This document shows positions 8,445 to 16,556 of a stretch of 64,000 nt of DNA, piece after piece. The first letter of the stretch is position 1. The number at the start of each line of letters is the position of its first letter. A program made the translations under genes and the position numbers. The notes beneath the pieces were generated by a model. The model was not told the origin of the DNA. It did not search any database and saw only the letters and a program-made list of their open reading frames with translations. Source of the DNA: Ancylobacter pratisalsi (GTDB taxonomy: Bacteria > Pseudomonadota > Alphaproteobacteria > Rhizobiales > Xanthobacteraceae); assembly GCF_010669125.1 (NCBI RefSeq), contig NZ_CP048630.1:186001-250000 (forward strand). The letters are read 5' to 3'.

Positions 8445-10259
8445 TCACACGGTTTCGGACCTGCCACCCAGCACGGCGAGCCAGGGCGCGCGCATCACTT
8501 CCTCCGGCGTCGCACACACGCCCGCGCCGCTCAGCCAGCGTCCAAGGGCGGGATCCGAGGTCAGCACGGCGAAGGGTATGGCGCCGAGCAGCCCCACCAG
8601 CACGGGCAGCGCCCAGACCAGCGCCGCCGGCGCGAACGCGCACAGGAGACCGCCGATCAGCAGCCCGAAAAGGAACTGCGGCCACAGCCCCGCGATCGCG
8701 GTGCGCCAGGACAGCCGCTCGGCGTCTCGCGCCTGCGCTTCCCAGGTCACCGTCCGGCCGAAGGCCAGGCCGACCATGAAGATCGCGATGCGGAAGGCGA
8801 CCACGGGCCCCAGCAGCACGGAGAACAGGAATTCGAGGAACGTGCCGCCCAGCAGTCTGGCCCCGCCGCCATAACGCCCCCGCTCATCCGCGCTCAACAG
8901 CACGTCCAGCAGGCCGGCGAGCTTGGGGGCAAGGCTCATGAGAAAGGTGGCGACGAAGATCGTCAGCGCGAGGCCTGCGGGGAACGGCTCGTCGAAGCGA
9001 ACGGGCTCGAACAGCTTGACCGCGGCGAGCACCATGAACGCGATCCACGCCACCGCGCCAACATACATCAGGATCGCCCAGGCGATCTGAAAGCGACTCA
9101 TCGGCAGCAGGCCGGGCATGGCGAGCAGGCGCCAGTACTGCATGTTGCCCTGGCACCAGCGCAGGTCGCGCCGTGTGAACTCGGTCAGATGCGGCGGGTT
9201 TTCCTCGAAGCTCTCGCTCTCCTCCGGCAGCACCCGCACCTCGAAGCCGGCACGGCGCATGAGTACCGCCTCGATCTGGTCGTGGGAGAGCACCGCACCC
9301 GCCAGCGGGCCGCGTCCGGGCAGGCGGGGAAGCTCGCAATGGGCCTTGAACGGGGCGATGCGGATCACCGCATTGTGCCCCCAGTACGGGCCGCAATCCC
9401 CGGCCCACCAGGACGCGCCCATGGTGTAGGAACGCATGCCGTGCCGCATGCCGAACTGGAAGATCCGCGCGAAGGGCGAGCGGGACGGCATGCCGACAAC
9501 CAGGCTCTGCAGGATGCCGAGCATCGGATTGGCCTGCATGATCCGCACCATGCGCAGAATGGTCGGCGCGCCGAGCAGGCTGTCGGCGTCGAGCACCAGC
9601 ATCAGGTCGTGGGCATCGCCCCAACGTTCAAGAAACTCCCGGATATTGCCGGCCTTGAAGCCCTCATTGTCGGTGCGGCGCCGATAGTGCACCCGCGCAC
9701 CGCCCTCAAGGCTCGACAGCCAGTCCGCGAAGATCGCCTCCTCCTGCGCCGCGATCTCTGCCTGCGTGCTGTCCGAGAGCACGAACCACGCGAAATGATC
9801 GCCGGCCCCGCTGCGCGCGAGTTCGTCGTGCATGACACGCAGACGCGCGAAGGCCCGCACCGGATCTTCATTGCGCAACGTCATCACCATCGCCACGCGA
9901 ACGGTGATCGGCGCGTCGTCGGCGGCCTTCGCGGCGTAGGGATAGACCGCCTCCTTCGCGTCCGCGGGGCCATGCAGCATCCAGAGCCCGATCAGCGCGT
10001 TCCAGAACCCGAGAACCGTCCATGGCGTGGAGAGGCAGAAGGCCAGCAGCAGGAACCCGTCGAGCAGCGAGAAGCCGCCATGCGCGAGCAGCCTGACGAA
10101 CAGCACGACCAGCCCGGCATAGGTGGCGGCATTGAGCAGGGCGACGAGAGCCCGCCGGCGCCAGAGCTGCCGCGTGGACTGCGTCCCGGTCGGCGTACGT
10201 CCCTCTACCGCGACGATGGCCGGAAAGAAGTCTTCGGCAACTCTATCTTCCGAACTCAT
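8445..10259 (-). CDS. mdoH: Glucan biosynthesis glucosyltransferase, MdoH/OpgH family
   Basis: Inner-membrane GT2 glucosyltransferase that extends the glucose backbone of osmoregulated periplasmic glucans. The 604-residue product has two N-terminal hydrophobic segments (LLNAATYAGLVVLFVRLL and a second at about residue 70). A cytosolic GT2 domain follows, with TLRNEDP, LVLDADSL (the DxD-like metal site) and WAGDCGPYWGHNAVIR. The acceptor-site motif appears as RRDLRWCQGNMQY (QxxRW-like), then several C-terminal membrane spans. I chose the ATG at 10259; an upstream GTG/ATG region to 10301 is also open. It is shorter than E. coli OpgH (about 850 residues). No mdoG is adjacent, so the partner must lie elsewhere or be absent. 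Confidence 0.9.
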   Translation of the reverse strand: MSSEDRVAEDFFPAIVAVEGRTPTGTQSTRQLWRRRALVALLNAATYAGLVVLFVRLLAHGGFSLLDGFLLLAFCLSTPWTVLGFWNALIGLWMLHGPADAKEAVYPYAAKAADDAPITVRVAMVMTLRNEDPVRAFARLRVMHDELARSGAGDHFAWFVLSDSTQAEIAAQEEAIFADWLSSLEGGARVHYRRRTDNEGFKAGNIREFLERWGDAHDLMLVLDADSLLGAPTILRMVRIMQANPMLGILQSLVVGMPSRSPFARIFQFGMRHGMRSYTMGASWWAGDCGPYWGHNAVIRIAPFKAHCELPRLPGRGPLAGAVLSHDQIEAVLMRRAGFEVRVLPEESESFEENPPHLTEFTRRDLRWCQGNMQYWRLLAMPGLLPMSRFQIAWAILMYVGAVAWIAFMVLAAVKLFEPVRFDEPFPAGLALTIFVATFLMSLAPKLAGLLDVLLSADERGRYGGGARLLGGTFLEFLFSVLLGPVVAFRIAIFMVGLAFGRTVTWEAQARDAERLSWRTAIAGLWPQFLFGLLIGGLLCAFAPAALVWALPVLVGLLGAIPFAVLTSDPALGRWLSGAGVCATPEEVMRAPWLAVLGGRSETV

Positions 10260-10275
10260 ACAGACACTCTGCTCC

Positions 10276-10290
10276 GCACACCGGGTGTGC
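10276..10290. promoter_or_regulatory. 15-bp palindrome just upstream of the glucan glucosyltransferase gene
   Basis: GCACACC (10276-10282), one base, GGTGTGC (10284-10290): a perfect dyad 17-31 bases upstream of the mdoH-like ATG, within the 155 bp divergent intergenic region shared with the dehydrogenase gene at 10415. The symmetry and position suit a repressor operator, but the regulator is unknown. Confidence 0.45.
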
Positions 10291-10414
10291 TCCTTCGACA
10301 ATCCACATTTGCTTGTACGCCACAGTGCGCCAGCGGTTCACGCCGTTTTTGGGATCCAAGTGCCATCCGCACCTGTTATGGACACACGATGCGGCAAGGG
10401 GGGCGCATTCCGCT

Positions 10415-11401
10415 ATGCCACAACCGGATTACAGATCGGTGCAGCAGCTCTGGTGCGTGGCACCGGGGCATTATGAGCTGAAGCCTGCCCCGCTCGGCGA
10501 GGCGGGTGCAGACATGCTGAGCGTGCGCACGCTCGCCTCCGCTGTCAGCCGGGGCACGGAGCGGCTCGTCCTCGAAGGTGCCGTTCCCCCCAGCGAATAT
10601 CAGCGGATGCGCGGCCCGTTTCAAAACGGCGAGTTCCCCTTTCCGGTGCAGTATGGCTACCAGAGCGTGGGAATCGTCGAAGCCGGTCCCGCCGCGTGGA
10701 TCGGCCGGACCGTGTTCGCGCTTTACCCGCATCAGGACCTCTATCTCCTTCCCGTCGCGTCGGCGATGCCGGTGCCCGAAGGCGTTCCCCCCGAGCGCGC
10801 GACGCTGGCGGCGAACATGGAAACGGCCCTCAACGCCATGTGGGACGCCGGCGCGGGCCCCGGCGATCGCATCACGATCGTCGGTGGCGGCGTGGTCGGG
10901 CTGCTCCTGACCGCGCTGGCGGCCGCGCTGCCGGGGGCGGATGTCACGCTGGTCGATGTGGAGCCGGGCCGGTCGGCACTGGCGCAGAGCTTCGGTGCCG
11001 CCTTCGCCGCGCCGGACGCGATCCGTGACGATGCCGACATCGTGTTCCACACCAGCGCCAGCGCCGCCGGCCTGAAGACCGCGCTCGCGGCCGGCGGGTT
11101 CGAGGCACGCATCGTGGAACTGAGCTGGTATGGGAACCGCCCGCCTTCCATTCCGCTGGGGGAAAGCTTCCACAGCCGCCGCCTGCAACTGATCGGTTCG
11201 CAGGTCGGCTCCGTATCTCCCCTGCGTCGGCCCCGATGGCCGCACGCCCGGCGGCTCGCCAAGGCCCTCGCGCTGCTGGACGATCCGCGCTTCGACCGGC
11301 TGGTCACGCATGTCATACCGTTCGCGCAGGCGCCGGCCCGGCTGCCGCACCTGCTGACCCATGAGGAGGATGCCCTGGCGATCCTGCTCGATTACCGATG
11401 A
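10415..11401 (+). CDS. BchC-like zinc-less medium-chain dehydrogenase
   Basis: A 328-residue medium-chain dehydrogenase/reductase with the Rossmann motif IVGGGVVGLLLTALAA at about residues 155-170. The N-terminal region has SRGTERLVLEGAVPP and VQYGYQSVGIVE. This resembles the bacteriochlorophyllide dehydrogenase (BchC) branch rather than zinc alcohol dehydrogenases, and the usual catalytic-zinc GHE and Cys ligands are not seen. The substrate is unknown. I chose the ATG at 10415; the frame is open to 10313. The stop overlaps the ATG of the next gene by 4 bases (ATGA), so the two are coupled. It is the first gene of a plus-strand cluster that continues with a PTPS-like enzyme, a glycosyltransferase and a methyltransferase, which suggests a small-molecule pathway. 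Confidence 0.8.
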   Translation: MPQPDYRSVQQLWCVAPGHYELKPAPLGEAGADMLSVRTLASAVSRGTERLVLEGAVPPSEYQRMRGPFQNGEFPFPVQYGYQSVGIVEAGPAAWIGRTVFALYPHQDLYLLPVASAMPVPEGVPPERATLAANMETALNAMWDAGAGPGDRITIVGGGVVGLLLTALAAALPGADVTLVDVEPGRSALAQSFGAAFAAPDAIRDDADIVFHTSASAAGLKTALAAGGFEARIVELSWYGNRPPSIPLGESFHSRRLQLIGSQVGSVSPLRRPRWPHARRLAKALALLDDPRFDRLVTHVIPFAQAPARLPHLLTHEEDALAILLDYR

Positions 11402-11811
11402 GAGACGCCATGTACTGTGTCGAGGTTCGCGATCGCATCATGATCGCCCATTCGCTGCCCGATCCGTTCTTCGGCCCGGCTCAGGGAATGCACGGCGCGA
11501 CCTTCGTCGTCGACGTCGCCTTCTTTCGCGAGACCTTGACCACGAAGAACGTCGTGGTGGACATCGGCGCCGCGCTCGACGTGCTGAAGACAACGCTTCA
11601 GCCCCTCGCCTACCAGAATCTCGACACCCTGCCGGTCTTTGCCGGCACGCTCACCACGACCGAGTTTCTGGCCCGGCACATCTTCGATGCCATGGCCACC
11701 GCCGCCCGTTCCGGCGCGCTGGGCGAGGACGGCGCGGGGCTCTCGAAGATCCGCGTTACACTCCATGAGACGGATCTGGCGCGCGCCAGCTATGAGGGTA
11801 GCCTCGGCTGA
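11398..11811 (+). CDS. 6-pyruvoyl-tetrahydropterin synthase / QueD-like protein with altered active site
   Basis: A 137-residue member of the PTPS/6-carboxytetrahydropterin synthase fold, supported by AHSLP near the N-terminus, a GMHGATF strand, a VVDIGAALDVLK segment, LTTTEFLARHIFDAM and a final HETDLA. In typical members dihydroneopterin triphosphate is converted using three zinc histidines (one upstream, then HGH) and a cysteine before HGH. Here the pattern is His18, His32, but Ala34 replaces the third zinc ligand, and the only cysteine is Cys7. Glu124 keeps the usual WET-like glutamate. The protein may therefore bind metal differently or catalyse another reaction. It is coupled to the upstream dehydrogenase and followed 10 bp later by the glycosyltransferase. 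Confidence 0.85.
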   Translation: MRDAMYCVEVRDRIMIAHSLPDPFFGPAQGMHGATFVVDVAFFRETLTTKNVVVDIGAALDVLKTTLQPLAYQNLDTLPVFAGTLTTTEFLARHIFDAMATAARSGALGEDGAGLSKIRVTLHETDLARASYEGSLG

Positions 11812-11821
11812 GGGCCGCCCC

Positions 11822-12868
11822 GTGACCAACTTCGCCTTCGCCATTCCCGGCGATCTTGGCCTGGCCACAGGCGGCTATGCCTATGACCGGCGGGTGATCA
11901 CCGAGTGCCGGAACGCGGGATGGGATGTGACGCATCTCGCCCTGCCCGGCGGGTTTCCCTTTCCCTCACCGGAAGAGCTGGCACAGAGCCGGAAGCTCCT
12001 CCATGCGCTGCCGGAAGGACAGGCGGTTCTGGTCGACGGACTGGCCCTCGGCGTCCTGCCGGCGACGATGCTGCGTGCGCTCCGGCGTCCACTCGCGGCG
12101 CTGGTTCATCACCCGCTGGCGCTGGAAACCGGCCTTGACGACGCGCTGCGCTCGCAGCTCGTCGCGAGCGAACGGGCCGCGCTGGCCGAAGCCTCCATTG
12201 TCATCGCGACCAGCCCCGCGACCGCGCGCCTGCTGGAACAAGACTTCGGCGTTGCGCGGAGCAAGCTGGTGGTCGCGTTGCCCGGCACCGATCCGGCGTC
12301 CCGCGCGCATGGCGGCGGAACATCTGCCCGCCTGCTCTCGGTCGGCGCCGTGATCCCGCGCAAGGCCTATGGCGTGCTGGTGGAGGCGCTGGCCCGGCTG
12401 ACCACGCGGGACTGGACCTGTCACATCGTCGGCGCAACGGACCGCGACCGGCAGGAAACGCGCGCGCTTGAGCAGCGCATCGCGGCGCGCGGCCTCACCG
12501 ACCGCATAAGCCTCACCGGCGCGCTCCCGGCGCACGCGCTCGTCGAGGAGTTCGCGGCCGCCGACCTCTTCGTCTCGGCCTCGCTCTTCGAGGGCTATGG
12601 CATGGGCCTCACCGAGGCACTCGCGTGCGGTCTTCCGATCGTCGCCACCGATACCGGTGCCATTCCCGACACCGTGCCCCGGGGCGCCTCGCTGCTGGTG
12701 CCCGCCAACGACGCCGCCAACCTCGCCGAAGCCATCGGTCTGCTGCTGGACGAGCCGGACCGCCGCCGCCGGATGGCGGACGAGGCGTGGCGTCACGCGC
12801 AGGCGCTTCCGAGATGGTCGCAGACCGCCGACGCCATCATGACCGCCTTGAAGGAGATGCCCCGATGA
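11822..12868 (+). CDS. Glycosyltransferase family 4 protein
   Basis: A 348-residue GT-B glycosyltransferase. The C-terminal half carries the retaining GT4 hallmark: KAYGVLVEALARL, then FVSASLFEGYGMGLTEALAC with the E-x7-E pattern, then GLPIVATDTGAIPD. The N-terminus (FAIPGDLGLATGGYAYDRR) contains the glycine-rich acceptor loop. I chose the GTG at 11822 with GAGGG eight bases upstream; an ATG at 11792 inside the previous gene is an alternative. Its stop overlaps the ATG of the methyltransferase (ATGA at 12865-12868). Lying between a pterin-type enzyme and a methyltransferase, it may glycosylate a small molecule rather than a polysaccharide (inference). Confidence 0.88.
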   Translation: MTNFAFAIPGDLGLATGGYAYDRRVITECRNAGWDVTHLALPGGFPFPSPEELAQSRKLLHALPEGQAVLVDGLALGVLPATMLRALRRPLAALVHHPLALETGLDDALRSQLVASERAALAEASIVIATSPATARLLEQDFGVARSKLVVALPGTDPASRAHGGGTSARLLSVGAVIPRKAYGVLVEALARLTTRDWTCHIVGATDRDRQETRALEQRIAARGLTDRISLTGALPAHALVEEFAAADLFVSASLFEGYGMGLTEALACGLPIVATDTGAIPDTVPRGASLLVPANDAANLAEAIGLLLDEPDRRRRMADEAWRHAQALPRWSQTADAIMTALKEMPR

Positions 12869-13701
12869 GCGGGTTCGATGCCGACTGGCTGGCGCTGCGT
12901 GAACCTGTCGACCACGCCTCGCGCAACAAGGAGGTTGGCGAGCAGGTGCGCCGCCATTTCCAGGACCGCCCGTCCCTCGCCATCGTCGATCTGGGTTGCG
13001 GCACCGGCTCCAACCTGCGCGCGCTCGCTCCCTTGCTCCCCGCCCTGCAGCGCTGGCATCTGATCGATGGCGACGACGCGCTGCTGAGCAAGGCTCGCCG
13101 TGTCCTTGGCGGGTGGGCCGACCGCGCGAGCGAGACCGCCACCGGCATCCGGCTCCACAAGGACGGGCGGGAGATCGACGTCCGCTTCGAATGCGCCGAC
13201 CTGACCGTCCGCGATCTCGACTTCAGCGATGTCGGCGCCGAACTCGTGACCTGCGCCGCGCTGTTCGACCTCGTCTCCGCGCCGTGGCTGGAGCGCCTCG
13301 TCGCCCGCTCGGCGCACCGCCGGCTGCCGCTTTATGCCGTGCTGAACTATGACGGCGCCGCGCGCTGGCGACCCGACGACCCGCTCGACGCGCGGGTCAT
13401 CGCCGCCTTCAACCGGCACCAGCGCGGCGACAAGGGATTCGGGCCGGCGCTCGGGCCCACTGCCAGCGCCACGCTTGGCCAGATCCTGTCACGGCATGGC
13501 TACGCGATATGGTCGGGCGACAGTCCATGGCAGCTGACACGGAACGAGGCCGGCCTCATCGCCGCCCTCACCGACGGCTTCGCCGGCGCCGCCACCGAGA
13601 TCGAGCCGGAGGGGCGGCAGGCGTTTGCGGACTGGGCGTCGGCGCGCGCAAAGGCCGAGGCGGTGACAATCGGCCATCAGGACCTGTTCGCGCGCGCCTG
13701 A
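12865..13701 (+). CDS. Class I SAM-dependent methyltransferase
   Basis: A 278-residue methyltransferase. SAM motif I is clear (IVDLGCGTGSNLRAL, about residues 36-50), with an acidic residue after the next strand (HLIDGDDALL) and a later DVGAELVTCAALFDLVS segment resembling motifs II-III. The substrate cannot be read from sequence. The start codon overlaps the glycosyltransferase stop, making it the last of four tightly packed genes. The next gene, cytochrome b561, is convergent with only 8 bp between stops. Confidence 0.88.
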   Translation: MSGFDADWLALREPVDHASRNKEVGEQVRRHFQDRPSLAIVDLGCGTGSNLRALAPLLPALQRWHLIDGDDALLSKARRVLGGWADRASETATGIRLHKDGREIDVRFECADLTVRDLDFSDVGAELVTCAALFDLVSAPWLERLVARSAHRRLPLYAVLNYDGAARWRPDDPLDARVIAAFNRHQRGDKGFGPALGPTASATLGQILSRHGYAIWSGDSPWQLTRNEAGLIAALTDGFAGAATEIEPEGRQAFADWASARAKAEAVTIGHQDLFARA

Positions 13702-13709
13702 CCCCTCAG

Positions 13710-14288
13710 TCAGTTCGGCGGCCACATCCGCTGGAACACGCCGTCGCGCTTGAGGAAGCGATGGCGCAGGGCGGCCGCGATATGCACCAGCGCCAGCCCT
13801 CCCAGAAGCAGCGCCGCCAGCTTGTGATTGCCGAGTATGCGGTTCGCCAGTTCCTGATCGGGCGACAGGATGGCCGGCAGGTTGAACAGCCCGAACACGT
13901 CCAGCGCGGGATAGGCCGAAATCCCCGCCCAGCCGAGCAGGGGCACCGTGACCAGCATGATATAGAGCGCGCCATGGACCACATGCGAGGCCACGCGCTC
14001 CAGCGGGGTGAGCGTGGCGACCGGGGGCGGCGCGGCGCGCTGCAGTCTCACCAGCACGCGCAGTAGAATGAACCACAGCACGATGAAGCCGAACAGCTTG
14101 TGCAGGCTGTAGAGCGTGCCGGTCACGGCATCGAAGTTCGTCGCCTCGCCGCGCGCGACCATGTAGATCCCGAGCGGGATCAGGCACACGACGAACGCCG
14201 CCACCACCCAGTGCAACCAGCGGGCGGCGGCGCTGTAGCGGACCGGCGCGGCAACCGGCGCGGCCTTGCGCGCATCAGAGGGCGGCAT
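13710..14288 (-). CDS. Cytochrome b561 family membrane protein
   Basis: A 192-residue di-haem b membrane protein. It has four hydrophobic segments and histidines suitable for haem ligation: His near the start (SAAARWLHWVVAAFVVCLIP), LHKLFGFIVLWFILLRV, RVASHVVHGALYIMLVTVPL and NHKLAALLLGGLALVHIAAA. These match the bacterial cytochrome b561 pattern. It probably exchanges electrons with quinone or a periplasmic partner. The start overlaps the end of the RibD-like reductase by 14 bp, so the two are likely one transcript. No cytochrome partner such as a YceI-like protein is adjacent. Confidence 0.9.
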   Translation of the reverse strand: MPPSDARKAAPVAAPVRYSAAARWLHWVVAAFVVCLIPLGIYMVARGEATNFDAVTGTLYSLHKLFGFIVLWFILLRVLVRLQRAAPPPVATLTPLERVASHVVHGALYIMLVTVPLLGWAGISAYPALDVFGLFNLPAILSPDQELANRILGNHKLAALLLGGLALVHIAAALRHRFLKRDGVFQRMWPPN

Positions 14289-15054
14289 GCGTTCCTCCCC
14301 GCATGTGACTGTTCAGATCGCAATCATAGAGAATATTGCCGTCATCGAGGAAGTAGGTACGCGCCTGCGGCCGAAGCGCGTCGTCGAGTTCGTCGATCGG
14401 CTTCAGCGCCAGCCCCGGACGGCCTGACCCCAGGATGATCGGCGCGAGGCACATGTGGAGGCGATTGACGAGGCCGGCATCGATGAAGCGCGAGATGGTG
14501 CAGGAGCCGCCCTCGATCAAAATCGTGCGGTGGCCCCGCTGCGCCAGCGCGGCGAGCAGCCTTGCGGGCTCGAAGATGTCCGGGTCCTGCTCGGTGCCGA
14601 TGCGCTCGACCTCGTCCGGCCAGCCATCTGCGTTCTCCGAGAACACGATGCGCTGACAGCCATCCGCACGCAGCCACTTGGAATCGCGCGCGGATCGCCC
14701 GCTGCGGTCGATCACGGCCCGCACCGGGCTGCGTCCCGGCACGCGGCGCGTGGTGAGCTGCGGGTCGTCGGCCACGACGGTACCGACACCGACCACGACC
14801 ACGTCGACGACCGAGCGCAGGCGATGAAGATGGTCGAGACCGGACGAGCCGTTGATGTCGCGCGACTTTCCCGTCGGCGTGGCGATGCGCCCGTCAAGCG
14901 ACTGCCCCAGCTGGGCGATGACGAACGGCGCTGGCCCTCGATGCTGCAAAATCGGCTCGTAGAGAGCGGAAAGCGGATCGGTCGGTACATCGCGACGATT
15001 CAACAGAAGCTCTCTCCCGGCTCGACAGTCAGCAGATAGGCCGATACGGCGCAC
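14275..15054 (-). CDS. RibD C-terminal-domain / dihydrofolate-reductase-like reductase
   Basis: A stand-alone NADPH-dependent reductase domain of the RibD_C (5-amino-6-ribosylaminouracil reductase) superfamily, without the deaminase domain. Typical blocks are VIAQLGQSLDGRIATPTGKS, LHRLRSVVDVVVVGVGTVVADDPQLTTR and TILIEGGSCTISRF. Members reduce pyrimidine or pterin-like substrates. It may complete the pterin-type cluster on the other strand, although the two groups are convergent. No ATG begins the frame. I chose GTG 15054 because the preceding stretch is AT-richer and promoter-like; GTG 15192 would add 46 residues. The start is uncertain. Confidence 0.78.
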   Translation of the reverse strand: MRRIGLSADCRAGRELLLNRRDVPTDPLSALYEPILQHRGPAPFVIAQLGQSLDGRIATPTGKSRDINGSSGLDHLHRLRSVVDVVVVGVGTVVADDPQLTTRRVPGRSPVRAVIDRSGRSARDSKWLRADGCQRIVFSENADGWPDEVERIGTEQDPDIFEPARLLAALAQRGHRTILIEGGSCTISRFIDAGLVNRLHMCLAPIILGSGRPGLALKPIDELDDALRPQARTYFLDDGNILYDCDLNSHMRGGTHAAL

Positions 15055-15432
15055 CGGCAAGTTCGGCGCACCGTGAAGACGGGCCCGCTCCGGCGCAACC
15101 TCCGCATTGTATACGTAGCTTGCTGTCGAATGGTGCAACGAAAGAGAGTTGAAACCGCCGGTTCGGGAAATGAGCGCCGAGGACAATCGCACCTATCGGA
15201 GGGCTTCCCTGACGCAGGCGCGTGGCCTCGTCTTGCCGACGCCAGCCCGCCGCCCCGGCGCTCTCCCGAACACGGCGCGCGAAGGCCGCATGCGGGTCGG
15301 GACGGCCGACATGACCACCGGGCGCGACGTTCCCGGTGGAACTCCGCACACCACGTCGACCCACGCGCCCACGGCGGCAGAGGCCGGCGGCGGCGATGGC
15401 TCAGTGAGTGGCGCGAAAACCGTGCGGCGGGT
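15055..15432. other. 378-bp intergenic region upstream of the RibD-like gene
   Basis: No convincing gene. A TATACA/TACAAT-like element on the minus strand (15106-15113) with TTGCAC at 15133-15138 (19-base spacing) could be a weak promoter for the RibD-like gene. If translation instead starts at GTG 15192, the left part is coding. The remainder is GC-rich with no repeat or RNA structure I can support. Confidence 0.4.
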
Positions 15433-16545
15433 TCAGTTCACGGCCAGTGCCGCGTGGTTGTCGAAGCGCGGTCCGCCCGAACGGCGGGCGATGACGCCCA
15501 CGCCTTCGTCATCGGCCTTAAGGAGCGCCACTTCGCCCAGCCCGCTGGTCGCCAGAAACTGCCCGGCCTCGCGCGTCGGCGCCAGGCCGCAGCCATCCAC
15601 CAGCGGCAGCGAGCCGAGAAAGTGACCGTCCCGCTTCCAGATCGCGACGCGATTGCCGCGCGGGCTTGCCGCCGCCACATAGGCGCCCGACGCATCGACC
15701 GCGACCGAGCCGACATAAGTGCGCAACTGCCGCCATTCCTCGTCGGGCGCCTCGAAGGCGCGCAGCCGCTCCCCCTCCACCGCGAAGACCAGCGGGCGGG
15801 CCTCGCCATCGGCCAGAAGATCCTGGGCGGCGACGACGGTCAGGCCGTCGTGGCCGCTGGAGAGATGGCGCAGCGACAGCGAGGCGAAATCCGGTTCCAG
15901 CTCGGCCACCGAGCGCACCGCCCCGGTCTCGGTATCGAGCCGGGCGATGCTCGCGCCGGCAATCTCCGCGCCGAGCGCCTCCGGGGTATGGGGCTCGATA
16001 CCACCATTCGCCACCACCAGAACGCCGCCGGCGGGCAGCATGTCGTGCGGGCCGATGCCGGAGGAGGCCCATTCGGCTTCAATCGCGAAATCGGCCTCGA
16101 CAACGCGCCGGGTCACGATGCCCTTCCCGCTCTCGCGTTCGATTTCCACCGCGAGAAAGCGCCGCCCGCCCTCGATGAAGCGGCCATGGCCGGAGAACAC
16201 CCGGTCCGCTCCCGGCTCGAAGGTGGCGAGGACGGTGCCGGAATGGCGCGCGAACAGCACCGCCGTGGTGCCGGGACGGCGCGCCACGGCAATCGCCGTG
16301 CGCCCGTCCGGGTTCGGCTCGACCCAGTGCAGACGCTGCACGCCGGCCTTGACCTGGGTGGCGCTGAAGTCGGGGGAGAGCATGACCGGCGCGAAGCCGC
16401 CCTCGACGCCGGCGGTCGCCAGCCATTCGGCCTCAAGCCGATGATCCTGCGCGTGCGCGGCCCCGCCGAAAAGCACCCGCGGCGCCATCGCAAGACCACC
16501 GAACCGGCTCAGCAGAGTGCGGCGGGAGAGATCGAGAATACCCAT
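15433..16545 (-). CDS. DUF1513 family periplasmic protein
   Basis: A 370-residue exported protein of the DUF1513 family (beta-propeller-like). The N-terminus SRRTLLSRFGGLAMAPRVLFGG with a following AHAQ looks like a Tat-type signal. Family-type segments are FSGHGRFIEGG, SSGIGPHDMLPAGGVLVVANGGIEPH and SPRGNRVAIW. A strong GAAGGAGG precedes the ATG. It is the last gene of the imelysin operon, 11 bp after the imelysin stop. In Pseudomonas aeruginosa the same family sits with imelysins and a DUF1111 protein (PA4370-PA4373 region, recalled), an iron-linked locus. The molecular role is unknown. Confidence 0.88.
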   Translation of the reverse strand: MGILDLSRRTLLSRFGGLAMAPRVLFGGAAHAQDHRLEAEWLATAGVEGGFAPVMLSPDFSATQVKAGVQRLHWVEPNPDGRTAIAVARRPGTTAVLFARHSGTVLATFEPGADRVFSGHGRFIEGGRRFLAVEIERESGKGIVTRRVVEADFAIEAEWASSGIGPHDMLPAGGVLVVANGGIEPHTPEALGAEIAGASIARLDTETGAVRSVAELEPDFASLSLRHLSSGHDGLTVVAAQDLLADGEARPLVFAVEGERLRAFEAPDEEWRQLRTYVGSVAVDASGAYVAAASPRGNRVAIWKRDGHFLGSLPLVDGCGLAPTREAGQFLATSGLGEVALLKADDEGVGVIARRSGGPRFDNHAALAVN

Positions 16546-16556
16546 TGCGGCCTCCT

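Noticed and set aside
15055..15192. N-terminal extension of the RibD-like reductase to GTG 15192
   Set aside because: The added residues show mixed, AT-richer codons and cover a promoter-like stretch. The longer form cannot be excluded, so it is noted in the feature.
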